From Trichosporon coremiiforme (lineage: Eukaryota > Basidiomycota > Tremellomycetes > Trichosporonales > Trichosporonaceae), in the NCBI GenBank assembly GCA_039545355.1, contig BCJJ01000005.1:186001-250000 (forward strand): 64,000 nucleotides of DNA, given 5' to 3'. The notes beneath the pieces were generated by a model. That model did not search any database. It was not told where the DNA came from and was given only the letters and a program-made list of their open reading frames with translations. How positions within the stretch are numbered: the stretch's first letter is position 1; every line of letters begins with the position of its first letter. Positions 22,514 through 33,645 of the stretch are shown here, piece by piece. The position numbers were made by a program, and so were the translations under genes.

Positions 22514-23147
22514 CTTGAGATTGGATTCGCCTGCCGCGCATCATTCAATGTTCCCAGGATACGTACGTACAATTGCCTTCTGGACTCTGCAGCGCGTCAA
22601 TACCTCGGTCAGTGAGTTCGTCCGCTCGGGGATGACGATTGCGGTTGCTGGGCATCGAACGCCTGTGCAGGGAGAGTGGAGGCAGCCCAAGCCAGGCACG
22701 ATGAATCCCTGTATACCCTATATCCACAGTGGTCCCTGAGCCTTGTCCCCCGTGGCCAGCGGACAGCTGCCCAGTCCGTCAGGAACATGGCCAGAGGGCC
22801 GAGGGCCCAGGATAGACCCAACTTGACCAAACGATTCTTCTGATCTTCAGTTAAGCGGCGAGCGAAGCGGGGAGCTGGAGCTGGCCGTGCGAGCGGTGCA
22901 GAGAGGTATCGGCGGGTGCAGGGATATGCTAAGCGCAAGCTATGTATTCTGGGTAGCATGCAATCTTGAGGCTGGCAACAACAACAATCTCGCGTGCCAG
23001 AGTCCGGCGCGTGGCCAAGGGCCGGAGGTGAGTCATGGCTCGGCGGAACAGAACCAATGAGACGTCGAACATGACACACTCACAGTGAGCTTCGGCTCGA
23101 CTTTTCCTCCACCTTGCCGCTTCCGACTTCATCACTACTTCGTCATC
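22514..23147. other. divergent intergenic region (NmrA-like / Grx5)
   Basis: About 630 nt between divergent start codons, expected to hold both promoters. Nothing coding or repetitive stands out. Confidence 0.45.
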
Positions 23148-24074
23148 ATGTTTGCCCGTGCTGGTCTCCGCACTCTTGTAAGCTAGGAAAGATGTCTTGA
23201 GCTGACAGGCAGAACTCCCTCCCCCGCGCCCGTCTCGCTCAGGTCTCGCAGCAGATCGCCCAGCGCCGTGCACTCTCGGACGAGGCGCGCAAGCTCATCG
23301 ACAATGTAAGTTGGGGTTCACTCCTGCCTCCCTCTACATGCAGTCCACAACTTTTTTTGGCTGCAGGGCAGCTGGTTATGAACAGCGGGCTCTTGGTGGT
23401 GGGAGGATCCAGGCAGGAAGCTATGAGAGCAGGAGACGTTAGCTGACATTCAGGCTGTTCATGAGAACCCCCTTGTCGTGTTCATGAAGGGCACGCCGGA
23501 GCAGCCGCAGTGCGGCTTCTCGCGCGCCGTGTGCCAGATCCTCGAGGTCCAGGGTGTTCCCCGCGAGAAGATCGTGAGCTACAACTGTCTCGAGGACCCC
23601 GAGCTCCGTGAGGGCATCAAGGAGTACTCGTGAGTAAGCAGCAGCTCTGGCTGAGCAGTCGCTGCACCAGCGGCAGCTGTGATGGCCGGTGTGCTATGCA
23701 CATACCGGAAGCTGGGAAGTGGCTGTCAGGCGACTGGGCTGTCGGATTGTCGCTCTCGGTCATCAGACTACTCGTCTTGAGTGCGAGTGGTGTGATCTGT
23801 CAGCCCGTCAGCGGCAGATACCTCTGGCAGACACAGCCGCCACCAGTTTTCACTTGGAGTTTCATGAAGCTAACGACCAGTGAATGGCCCACGATCCCCC
23901 AGGTCTACGTCAAGGGCGAGTTTGTCGGCGGCTGCGACATCATGCTCTCCAGTAAGCTTGTACCACAGTGTCCAAGCTAACCCCACAGTGCACCAGGACG
24001 GAGAACTCGAGAAGCTCCTCGTCAAGGAGGGCCTCGCGCCTGAGCTCCCGCCCATCGAGGAGGAGTCGAAGTAG
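23148..24074 (+). CDS. GRX5: mitochondrial monothiol glutaredoxin (Grx5 type)
   Basis: Five exons: 23148-23177, 23213-23305, 23454-23629, 23881-23951, 23989-24074, joining to 151 residues. A presequence ([20 protein letters not shown], then Arg/Gln-rich) precedes the glutaredoxin domain, which has the monothiol active site CGFS ([14 protein letters not shown]), the [19 protein letters not shown] block with the TIP cis-proline, and the GG motif that holds glutathione. Grx5 binds a [2Fe-2S] cluster with glutathione and passes it on in mitochondrial iron-sulfur assembly. The C-terminus ([13 protein letters not shown]) matches fungal Grx5. Introns range from 35 to 251 nt; the 37-nt fourth intron, with a CTAAC branch point, shows how short introns can be in this genome. 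Confidence 0.96.
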
Positions 24075-24573
24075 ACTTGCACTATCACTTAATGTATCTT
24101 ATCATGCTGCTTGGGGTTGGTTTGTGTGGCATGCCCGGACCGACATCCCCACATCGAACTCTGGCCCCGTCTGGCTGCTCCGTCTGGCTTACGTTGAGAC
24201 TGAGGAGCTTAGAACGGCCTTGTGTCAGTCTGCCCTGGCCCTGAAATGTGACCATGATGCCATGTGATGCTACATAACTACTTGCGGTCGTTCTTGCGCT
24301 CGGGACCGAGAAGGCAGGCGCGGCGGCGGGGACGCATGCGCGGCGCGACCTTTCGGTACCAGACCTTACCTGGCCGATCGCCGTCGCTTGCGCGTTGTCT
24401 AGTCGGTCAGCCGGCCGACGACACCGCTCGCGATCAAGACATGGCCACAACAATCCACAATGCACTCGACTGGCCGCGCTTGTCTCGCTCGTCTCATTCT
24501 GCACACGCTCGACATTCCCCGAACCCTTCCGTTCCCCACGACATATGCTCACAGTCCACCCTTCGGGTACGCC
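24075..24573. other. convergent 3' intergenic region (Grx5 / single-pass membrane protein)
   Basis: About 0.5 kb between two stop codons. No structure beyond ordinary 3' UTR sequence is seen. Confidence 0.45.
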
Positions 24574-26030
24574 TCACACGTCCGGAAGCAGTGGTGCCCC
24601 GCCGCTGGTCGATCCTCTGGCGTGCATGGACGTGAACTTCGCCTGCGCGGCTTTGAACCGTACCGCCTTGGCGCTGGCCGTGGCTGCGCGCCGGAGAGGG
24701 CTCGTGGGACTTGTAGGGTGCTCCTCGTAGCAGGAACCTTCGCAGTGCGACACGCCGGGGTCAGACAGCCTTGCGTAGCTCGACTTGCTGTTCGTCGCGC
24801 TCACATCGGTGTCGGCGTCCTGGATCGACGAGCGGCGCAGCGAGTTGCGCCCGAGGTGCCCGAAGTCGCTGAACACCAGATCGCGTGGACTGCTGTACTG
24901 CGCCGGTAGGCGGGGCACGCGCGGCACAGCGTCCGACGTGGCGTGCTGGGAGCTGTTCGCTGTCGAGATGGATCTGGTCGAGCGGGTGGATCGCGTGGAT
25001 CGCGTCGAGCGGGTGGATCGTGACAAGAACGATGTGATGGATCGTGGAGACTGCACCATGAACTCGCTCAGGATCCCGTCGACTCGTAGTGGCAAGTCAT
25101 CCAGCGTCGTGGTCATGTTGCGAGGCATATACGCCGTTCGTATCGAGTATCCGTCGAGCAGAACGGCCGACTCTGGCTGGTCCTGCAGCCGGTCCTGTTG
25201 TCGAGCAGGTGGCAGGCGAGGCCGGTGCAGAATGACGGCCGACTCGGGGTGATCCTCGAGAGCGGAGCGCGCCGGGGGCGAACGCAGATGATTGCCGACA
25301 ATCGCCAGCTCGGGGTGCTCCTCGGAGGTGGTCCTGGTCAGGCCAGGCTGGGTGTGCTGGGAGGCAGGATCAGAAGGAAGCTGGATCGTGTCAGTCGAGC
25401 CCGAGTCGGGCATCAACTGGTACAGTTGTCGTATGCCAAAGCAGAGTTGCAGTTCACGTGCGATCTCGTCGGGGGTCGCAGGAAGCGGCCGCTCAGGTAG
25501 TCGAGGGTAGGGAAGACAGGGAGGTTCGATAGGGCCGCGGTAAGGAATGTAGCTAGGCAACGGGCAGCGCTGCTTCGCGGGTGGAGGGTTAGACTTGGGT
25601 CTCGGCGAACGCGGCATGGGGGGAGGGCGCGCGACGACTGGAGGCTTGATGACAAGGTAGCTGGCGTAGGAACTACCGCTGCTCGCGCTTGTTGTTTGAC
25701 TGCTGGACTGGGAGCTCTTTTGGTTGATGTACTCGGACAGCGCAGACAGCGACGCCGGAGGCGGAGACCTGCCTTTACGCAGCACGAGAGCAAAGATGAC
25801 TGCGGCAACGATGAAGGCGGCACCTAAAGCTACCATGACGACGGCAACGACGGGCACGCTGATGTTTCTGAACGGTCAGCCTTGGCCTGGCCCGGCGTGC
25901 TGCTGCGGCCAATGACTCACCCATGGTCGTGACCAGCATGTCGGTCAACGGTGGAGGTCTGTGCAAGTTCACTTGAGATACTGCAGTCAGCCTGACGGTC
26001 CTCCAGCTCACACGCAGCATCCCCGTACAT
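24574..26030 (-). CDS. single-pass membrane protein with long disordered cytosolic tail, function unknown
   Basis: Two exons (26030-25921, 25867-24574) give 467 residues. The first ATG in frame is at 26030; the frame continues open upstream but without an ATG. A 40-residue N-terminal part with two Cys (MYGDAACELEDRQADCSI) and a His-rich end (DRHAGHDHG) is followed by one strong membrane helix (VPVVAVVMVALGAAFIVAAV) and then RKGR, a stop-transfer signal that puts the C-terminus in the cytosol. The long tail is rich in Ser, Pro and Arg, with repeated HPESAV/QPESAV blocks and an RST repeat (about 292-308). There is no signal peptide, so either insertion is type III or a further upstream exon was missed. 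This resembles other basidiomycete one-helix surface proteins; no function can be assigned. Confidence 0.75.
24977..25020 (-). repeat. short coding tandem repeat (Arg-Ser-Thr)
   Basis: A 9-bp degenerate repeat (cgcgtggat / cgcgtcgag / cgggtggat on the plus strand) encodes RSTRSTRST... within the cytosolic tail of the single-pass membrane protein; it may create a run of phosphorylatable Ser/Thr next to Arg. Confidence 0.8.
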
Positions 26031-26837
26031 ACGCTTCAGAGGTGACCGAAGAAGGTCCGCCGTCGGCGCTCGCGACAGCCGACGGGAGCGGCGCCATGGC
26101 TGCAGGAGAGCTTCGCACTCAACCAGATCGGCGAGTTTCGTGTGCGTGTCGGCGACTTTGTGTCGTCGGTACGAAACGAAACAGTTGATGACGACCAGCG
26201 CGAGGTAAAACGGAACAAGTGTTGAAGCGGGAAGTAAAGCGCTGAACGAGTGGAATGTTCGTGTGTGCCTTACCAGCAACGATTGAGAAGAATTGAAGGA
26301 GCGACAGAGGTTAGAGAACGACGTTGAGTGAACGAAGAACGAAGAGACCTAGAGACAACGAGATGTTGGCCTAGGGAGCAGCCTGCGCGTCGCGTAGCCC
26401 GTCCGGATGTGAACGCCGTGGTCTCGAGCGCGTCGCCCGCCATCCTTTGAGGGGCGTACATGAATCGACGCCGATCTCAGAAGACACAGAGCCATGCCTG
26501 GCCGATCTGGCACCGCGTGGGTGACCACGAATCATCTGGCCATCAGTAGGAGCGGGCGGTTAGGCGGTCAGAGCGGAGACGCAATTAGAACATCAGAAAA
26601 TTAACGACGGTCATCAGCAGAACAGCAATCGACAAGTATTGAAGGCATTGAAGGCATTCATACAACAGATGAAGATGTGGAAGTACGTACGGGCGCTGCG
26701 TGGTGTGTTCGTGTGGCGGTCGACGCGAAGCATGGAGCTACGCGAAACCAGTGGGCCGCGTGGTACTCTGGTATGACAGGTGGTCCAACATGAAGACAAG
26801 AGAGGTGGTGGGCCTAAGGCGGCAGGCGCGAAGCATA
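26031..26837. other. intergenic region upstream of the single-pass membrane protein
   Basis: About 0.8 kb with the promoter of the membrane-protein gene and the 3' end of the E2 gene. The frame of the first exon stays open up to 26279 but without ATG, so an unannotated upstream exon cannot be excluded. Confidence 0.4.
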
Positions 26838-27898
26838 TCAGTCGTCCATCTCGCCCATGAACTCATCGCCGTCGCTCAACTCTCCCATGTCGCTCATCGG
26901 ATCGTCATCGTCATCCTCGTCCTCGTCATCACTACCGGCCTTCTCATTGGTAGTCGTGTGGCCGTTGCCGTTCGCCCGTGATGAGCGAGACATGGGCTCG
27001 TCATCATCGCCGTTCTCGCCTGCTCGGTCCGCATCCTCGTTCGACGCGTACTTGTCCACATAGGACTCGACCTTCTTCGCGTAAGCCTTGGGGTCGCGCA
27101 TCAGAAGCGCAGCCGCCTCTCCATTCAGCGGGTCGGCAGGGTTGGGGTAACGCAGGAGCTGAGGAAGGAATATTTCGAAGATGTTGATGAGCTCTGAGAA
27201 TTGTCAGATATAGGAACAGTGTCAGTGACGTACCAAACATGGGGGACCAGGTCTGGTTAATGACATCGAGACAGACACTCCCGCTCCTGCGATCGGTAAG
27301 AAGACGTCATTCTACCGAGTTATGCTTACAGTTCATCGATGTTGGGGTGGAAAATCTTGTTCATGAACCCGATGCTGGGCGACTTGTAGGGAAACTGCTC
27401 CGGCAGCTCGACATGGATCTTCCAGACACCGTTCGCGAATGGTGCTGGTTGCGTCAGTGATAGGGTTCCTAGTGAGGCGCCATTGAGGTGCCAGGTCCAT
27501 TGACGGAGGCAAGTGGAGGTTAACCGAGCCGCCCCAGAACCATCGAAGCTAGGGATGGGCAGCGACGATAGCCTCCCCGCTCGATGTCGAAGAGACCCCA
27601 AGCCTACTCACTCTCGGCAGGTCCATGGAACTTGACGTAGAACTCGCTCATCTTATTGTTGACGAGCGTGACCTGGTAGTCCGACATGAGCCTGGTCACG
27701 AGTCAGCGATGTTCTCGGGTGGCGAACGCCGAGACCTGTATGTTGCACTGAGGACAGCTTGAGGGTCTATACGTACAGCTTCATGACATCGGTATCGACG
27801 CGTCTCTTGGGAGAACTGTACAGAGAATGTCAGCACACGAGTTCAGCATAGCCAGGGGACGTCTTCGGAAGCCCGAGGGCAGGTAGGACACTTATCAT
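26838..27898 (-). CDS. UBC8: ubiquitin-conjugating enzyme E2, Ubc8/UBE2H type
   Basis: Exons 27815-27777, 27691-27612, 27444-27330, 27286-27234 and 27193-26838 join in phase; with a five-base start exon the protein would be 215 residues. It begins [20 protein letters not shown] and has the UBC fold with [20 protein letters not shown], the catalytic Cys in [13 protein letters not shown], and [19 protein letters not shown], all diagnostic of Ubc8/UBE2H. The C-terminal tail is strongly acidic ([20 protein letters not shown], part), also typical. Ubc8 works with the GID/CTLH E3 ligase to degrade gluconeogenic enzymes when glucose returns. The start is a problem: the only nearby ATG (27898) gives ATGAT followed by AAGTGT, where the phase needed for the next exon has no GT donor. 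Confidence 0.9.
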
Positions 27899-28401
27899 GA
27901 TGGGCGGCGGCGGAGTCGACCGAGCGGAGCTGAGTAGCTAGAGAGTAGCGGGTGACAGCAAGAAGATGGTGAGTGAGGTTAGGCGGCAGGTAAAGGTGTA
28001 GTAAGGCAATGGAAAGAGAGGTGAGGTTGAGGACGTTGTGAAGCAAAAGGTACGGTAGGGCAATGCGTGCACGAAGTCGATGGCCCTCGTCAGATACCAC
28101 GGGCCACACCACGACGTCAGTGAGGTCCTGACCTGCACGAGGACTGGTGGGTGTGAGCCTGGCATGACTACTACTTTCCCACGGTGCATCCAGCCTCCCC
28201 CCTCCCTCCCTGTCATGGTCACCCGGTCAGCCCGCCACACCGAGTTCGCCGTATAACCCCACGGTGAAGGCGGAGTGCTTGCCTTCACCTGGACGAGCAT
28301 TGGCTGGAGGGACCGTTGAGACCGAGAGTTGGAGATCGAGGACGACAGTTGCTGCTTTGTAGACACCATTAGAGCTCCGTTCACCACCACCCCCACTCAA
28401 A
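27899..28401. other. divergent intergenic region (Ubc8 / NDUFA11)
   Basis: 0.5 kb between divergent genes. Nothing coding; the plus strand near 28180-28215 is C/T-rich (cctcccccctccctccctg), a likely leader or promoter tract for the complex I gene. Confidence 0.45.
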
Positions 28402-29198
28402 ATGGCCTCCAACCCCCTCCTCCCTCCCCTCAAGGGGGTGTCGGCTTCGTCGTTCTACATCCCCTCCGCCAACGAGGCGCACACCTTCCACCCCCACGAG
28501 ACCGTCCAGACCGCCATGCGCGTCACCATCGAGTCCGCCGGTGTCGGTCTCCTCGTTAGCGCCGTCCAGAACGCCCTCGACAAGTGCGTCACCGTGAGAT
28601 AGGCTATCCGAGCACGGCATCAGAAACAGCGAGGACCTCGATTATGTTTCGCGTCGGCGCCGTGCTCGAGCAGACTTGACAGACCGATGTGGCTTCGGGG
28701 GAATAATGTTGACACTGCAGGCACAACCGGGGAGCTATGGGTATCTTCACCAGGACCGGCGGCACCATCGGCCTCTTCGGTATGTGTTGATCGACGAGGA
28801 CGGACGTCTCGCTAACGGTGCAGCTGCCATGGGTTTCGCCTACTCCTTCACTCAGTCCTTCGTCGCCAACACCCGTCAGGTGCGATAACCAGATGCCACT
28901 CACGTACTAACCCACAGACCGACGACTGGGCTAACGGAGCTGCTGGTGGTTGCGCTGCTGGATTCGCTGCGGGTGTCAAGGCCCGCTCTCTCCCCATGGC
29001 CATCGGCGCTTGTGCTGGAATGGCCACCCTCATCGGTACCTTCGAGGCTGCCGGAAGCGTAAGCAGTGAACCAACATCGGAGACTGACATGTGCAGAACC
29101 TCGCTGGTGACAACCGCCAGAATCTGCCGCGCGAGGAGCGGGAACAGCGACGACTCCACTTCTTCAAGAAGCCCCAGACTGAGGAGGCCTCCTCATAA
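28402..29198 (+). CDS. NDUFA11: NADH:ubiquinone oxidoreductase (complex I) subunit NDUFA11/B14.7
   Basis: Five exons: 28402-28583, 28721-28779, 28824-28879, 28918-29058, 29097-29198, giving 179 residues. It is a Tim17/22-like four-helix membrane protein. Diagnostic blocks are ESAGVGLLVSAVQNALDKHN, RGAMGIFTRTGGTIGLF, FAYSFTQSFVANTRQTDDWA and GAAGGCAAGFAAGVKARSLP. The first donor must be GTGCGT after AA (28583), because only this keeps the frame and gives the conserved QNALDKHNRGAMG junction. NDUFA11 is an accessory subunit of the inner-membrane arm of complex I, near the junction with complex III in supercomplexes. It shows the organism has a proton-pumping complex I, unlike Saccharomyces. The C-terminus (FFKKPQTEEASS) is soluble. 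Confidence 0.92.
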
Positions 29199-30428
29199 GA
29201 GCGAAGCACAGTGTATATAAGTGCCCAACAGTAGACATTGATGAACAACATCAGACGCAACGACGCGGCGCCAAATGGAGTTCATCGGGGGACGACGGCT
29301 GGCTCTGGACGCTGGACGACTGCAATGTAGCTCGCAGAGCTCGAAGGCGACAATGCGGACGGGGAAGGACAGCTCCGCACGCCCGCACCGTGTGCCAATG
29401 CAGAACAACCCCGATAGGCAGACAGGGCGCGCTGATCTTGTACTGACGTGACACCGCCGAGAGAGGGCAATCGCGTGCCGCAGTCGAGGTGCCCTCCGAG
29501 ACGCTTCTCGCACCGCTACGTGATCGAGAGGGACCAGGGACTCGCTACTTCCGCAGCGGAATAAACGCTGCTGTGGTAAGGGAGTGAATCGAGCTGCGGC
29601 GGTAGCGGAACCGTAGGCCGGTGCGGGGCATGCGGGGTGCGGGGGCGTCCTCACACGATGAGGACAGCGACGATCATGTCTAGGGCGTCGTTCCAGGAAG
29701 GTCAGTTTTCATGCCCCGCGGCCGAGGAAGCCAGGTCTCTGAGGGCGCGCCGCTACCCGCCCGACAGTTGGGGGTTCGAGGGGCGAACGAAGGGCTCTGA
29801 GGGGCACAAAGGACACCTGGGGCAGGCGCTGCGCAAGACTGACACCTCTGACATGGGCGAACACCGCATCTCCTGCGCCGCACACCAGCTGCATCCGCAC
29901 AGCAGAGTACACTCACTCGCTTCCACGCGCCGACGAGCGCCCATTGCTTGTATTGCCGCCCGCCAGCTCAGCGCTCAGCATCCCCTATCGTAGCTGTAAT
30001 CAAACCGCCCGACGATCCATCTTGTGTACAGAACCGCATGCACGCTGACCCTCTGCTCCTTCGCCTTGTCCGAGCATCCTCAGCTAACCCTCTCCGGCCC
30101 TTCGGAGTCCGAACGGGAGCGGGGTAGATCAAGCAGCAGCGCGCACTGGGCGTCACCGCCGTCTGTATACCAACACACGCCAGCTCGCTCTTCCCCGTTC
30201 ACCTCATTCCCGATCACCACCCAGTCACTTCTTCTCACTGTGAGGTTTCTTTTTCCATCACTCCTGTTGGTTCGAACTCAAGCTCCCGTGATTTGACACC
30301 AGTTCCTTCAGTCGTAGCTGGATGGCCCCCAAGTACTAGGACTGTTCACGCTGCACGCCGTCCGCTCGACTTTTCTGCGCCTTCCCCCGCTTGATGGACA
30401 GCCCTTCTGACGCTCAGACTACGCGTTC
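29199..30428. other. intergenic region and probable long leader of the RRM gene
   Basis: 1.2 kb upstream of the RRM gene. From about 30010 to 30428 the plus strand is pyrimidine-rich (for example 30180-30260), as in transcribed leaders of regulated genes. An upstream ATG at 30393, in another frame from the main start at 30429, could act as an upstream ORF. No other gene seen. Confidence 0.45.
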
Positions 30429-32423
30429 ATGGTCCCTCTCAACCCCTCTGCCCCCACCTTCACACTGGGTGTCACTCGTTCGGGCTCCGCCGACTCGACT
30501 GAACCATCGAAGTCTCAGTCTTCCACGTCTTCCTCCGCAACCGACAGCGATTTTCTCGCCTTCCCTCCCAGCATGAAGGTGCACCCTCTCGTTCCTCCTT
30601 ACACGCCTGAAGGTGAACAGGTGGACGTCGTCGAGCTCGGCGTCAACAGGCACTTCGCCACGCGCCTCGGTGAAGGTTGGAAGACCAACTTCCCTGCCTC
30701 CGCTGCGCCTGTTGTGAAGTCGAAGCATCTCGACATCTCCCTCAACCAGGACCGCTCCTCCATCGCCAGCCACCACTCCAGGTCGCCCAGTCTTCCAGGC
30801 CCCCTGCCGTCCGACGAGGCTTGCAACGGCTCCCGTCCCCCTCGTGACCTTTCCTCCCTGTTCCAGCGTCTCGCAAATTCCTCCCAAGTCAACGGTGTCC
30901 CCTTGGGTCTCAAGAAAGACACATCCTTCGACCCGTTCGATGACGGTATCGGCTATTCCCCCACCGCGGACCAACACACCTACCCTCCTATGAGCAACCC
31001 GCAACGCCTTGCTGCATTCGGTCAGCCGAACCCGTCTGTTGTCCCTGTGTTTTCCTATCCCGTTCACTCGGATGGCGGACATGACATTCTCACGGCCGGT
31101 GACATCGGTGAAGGACGCAATGGTAAGCAGCACTGTCCGAAACATTTTCACTTACCAGCCAGTCTACCTTCCTGACTTGCACTCGACTGTCTCGGAGGAG
31201 CAGCTCAAGCAGTGGGGCCAGAAGTTCGGTCGCGTCGTTTCAGTCAAGGTGGAGAGTAGCGGATGCTTGACTCAAGATACCTACGATATGCTTCCAGACA
31301 GTGGCAGCCCGTGCTCTCGCAGGTAAGCGACCCTCCAAATGTATGAAGCTGACGTGACGCAGATACGCTTTCATTATGTGAGGCAACCAGCGTCAAACAA
31401 CGCCGCTGACGAACAGGTTCGATACACGCCTTGCCGCCGACGGCTTCATGGACGAGGCTCAACGTCTTGGTCTCGACTGCCAGCATGGCAAGGAAACCCC
31501 TCATCTCAAACAGAGGGCCCTGGAGGACCCTCACTCGAGCAACCTTTACGTGGCTGAAATTCCCCTTGATGCTACTGATGAGGTAAGTCCCTTGCACTAC
31601 CGACCGCACAGTCCACAGCGTAGCTGACCTCACAGGAAATGCGCGAGCTCTTCCACCCTGGCATCATTTCTTCGCTTCGCTTCCTCACCGACGACATGGG
31701 CAACCGCCGCGGCACTGCCATGGTCCGACTCCAGAGCCGTGCTCAGGCTGAAGAGGCCATCCGCAACGTAAGTCTACCTTGCTCCGCCTTCTAACACCCA
31801 GCTCGACCTGAAGGTCATCATGCCGGGCTGCACCAAGCCTCTTCAGGTTCGCATCGCAGACTCAGAAGTAAGTGCCAATCCACCTGCGTTGTCTCTGACC
31901 CGCAGAATCAGAAGATCTTCAAGAAGGGTTCATTGTCAAGCAGCCGCCCCAGCATCTCCAACATGCGCCGTGGCAGCTCTAGCGGGAGTCTGCCGCCACT
32001 GTTCATTCCCCGCTCGTCGCCCGGCAACTTGCACTACACGCAGCTCGACGACGAAACTCTTCTCGAACATATTGTGATATATCAGGCTGAGCTCCAACGC
32101 CGCCAGAGCCGCAAGGGGTGAGTTCGATATGGGAGAAGAATGCTAACCACAGTACCCTGCCTCGTGCTTCTGCTCTTGGTGTGTTCGACATGACATCTCG
32201 CCGTACTGCCAATGGCGACCTGAGCAGCTACTCACCCTCTGCCTTCGACAACTCGGCCGCGCTTCCCAAGTACGTTCCTCCTCCTGCCAGGTGGAGGCAC
32301 CCTATGGCAGTGGGCATCCCTTCCCCTCATGATGCCATCTCCAACCCATCCTCTGCCACATCTTCTGCCACCTCGCCATCTTTCAAGGACCACACACGCC
32401 CCACAGCGCTCGAACGCTGGTAA
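30429..32423 (+). CDS. RNA-binding protein with two RRM domains
   Basis: Eight exons: 30429-31122, 31163-31322, 31363-31377, 31417-31582, 31636-31767, 31802-31867, 31906-32117, 32153-32423; phases agree and give 571 residues. The first 230 residues are Ser/Pro-rich and probably disordered. RRM1 begins with an RNP2-like NVYLPDLHSTVSEEQLKQWG; its RNP1 (RYAFIMFD) is split around a 15-nt exon, after an unusually long loop with SGCLTQDTYDMLPDSG. RRM2 has NLYVAEIPLDATDEEMRELF and NRRGTAMVRLQS. A Ser-rich region and a short helix (LDDETLLEHIVIYQAELQRR) follow. Two RRMs in tandem with disordered flanks recall fungal MSSP/Rie-like post-transcriptional regulators, but I cannot assign an orthologue. It is likely cytoplasmic or nuclear mRNA-binding. 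Confidence 0.87.
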
Positions 32424-32938
32424 CGGCTCGCCTTCATCTCGCTCCTCATTTATTCATTCATTCATTCGATTTAACCTCGCATCGCACGCAAGTATGCCAT
32501 ACACTGTATCTCTTGGCTGCTGCACTTCCACAGTCATATATGATACCCTGATACACATTCGGACGCGAAACACCACTCTGTAGATGCTGTATAATACTCT
32601 GCCAAGACGGGACTCTTGGGTCTACATGCACGAAGTTCACATGTACTACGGGTTGCCGCTATCTCCCCTCTCACCTCACCTGTCTCGGAGTCAGTTGCGA
32701 TCGAGTGGCCACAGCTCAGAAACACAGGTGACAATGTGGCACCAGCCACCCAGCTTGCTTCCATTGACACTCCCAGGCTACATCGCTGCAACCCAGGCCA
32801 GAGCAACTGTAGACACCCAGAAAACTCTCTAACGTCTGCTGAACAAGTGCAGCTGTGCAGAAACAAGCCCCTCGCGGAGAAACGCGAGATGCGCTCGGTA
32901 ACTGCACATGGCCCACCGTCACCCAGAATAACAACTAA
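32424..32938. other. 3' region of the RRM gene
   Basis: Half a kilobase of non-coding sequence between the RRM stop codon and the tRNA gene, with an attcattcattcattcg microsatellite at 32452-32468. Other open frames look random. Confidence 0.5.
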
Positions 32939-33048
32939 GGCGTTGTGGCGGAGTGGTTAACGCGGTTGACTCGAATGGTCTCTCCTCGGAGAGGGATTCC
33001 GGAAATCAACTTCCTTCGGGAGCGCATGTTCGAATCATGTCAACGTCG
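32939..33048 (+). tRNA. tRNA-Ser(CGA) with a 29-nt intron
   Basis: The acceptor strands ggcgttg (32939-32945) and caacgtc (33041-33047) pair with one G-U, followed by discriminator G. The D arm (ggcggagtggttaacgc) and T arm (catgTTCGAATcatg) are clear, and the A box and B box words are standard. The anticodon stem gttga/tcaac encloses loop CTCGAAA with anticodon CGA at 32972-32974, reading UCG (Ser). An intron at 32976-33004 begins one base after the anticodon, the canonical site. The extra (variable) arm with a ttcccttcggga-like hairpin supports serine. The gene ends just before a T5 run. Confidence 0.93.
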
Positions 33049-33054
33049 GTTATC

Positions 33055-33059
33055 TTTTT
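33055..33059 (+). terminator. RNA polymerase III terminator
   Basis: A run of five T on the plus strand, seven bases after the end of the tRNA-Ser gene. Confidence 0.85.
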
Positions 33060-33645
33060 CTGCCCCGTGATCGGAGCATCTTTTTGCATGCAGCGGGAAT
33101 CGCGAAAAATCGACTGACGGAACGATTGCGCGGCTGGTGGGTGGAAAAAGGTTGAGCCCGGTGGGGGCGTGGGTGGAGGGTGGAGGCCGGCACGTGGGTG
33201 GGTTTACAGAGGCGCTAAGGGAGTGAGGGTTTCACCTTGGCCGGATCTGAGTTCGCTTGGCTCCGTGTGCCGTCTGGGACCTGGGAACATAGCCGATCGA
33301 CATCATCTTGATGCCGTGCTCCTCACCCCCAGCTTGCGTTGTCACCTCGTCCTTCAACCTGCGACTCGAAAGCGCTCGATCTAGACTGCTCTCACACACA
33401 CCCGCGCTTTCCGACGAGACTCTCGTTCTACGTTTCCTTGGGTAGTAGTCTCTTGGCTGGCGGAGCCCCGCCAAAGGAGACCCTTTGCTGCGACTCACCA
33501 CGTCTTCCGATCAAGTCCGAACGCCACCCGCGGTTCCAGCTGATGCTCGCGTTGTACACTCCTTTCTCTCCGTGACTGCCATAAACAAACGAATTTCGCG
33601 CCGGAATATTCACCGGAGAGTCAGAGTGCCTCAACACACCTCTGA
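33060..33645. other. upstream region of the SLC41-type transporter gene
   Basis: About 0.6 kb of non-coding sequence. The G-rich stretch 33125-33200 gives way to C/T-rich leader sequence from 33380. No TATA box is evident. Confidence 0.45.
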
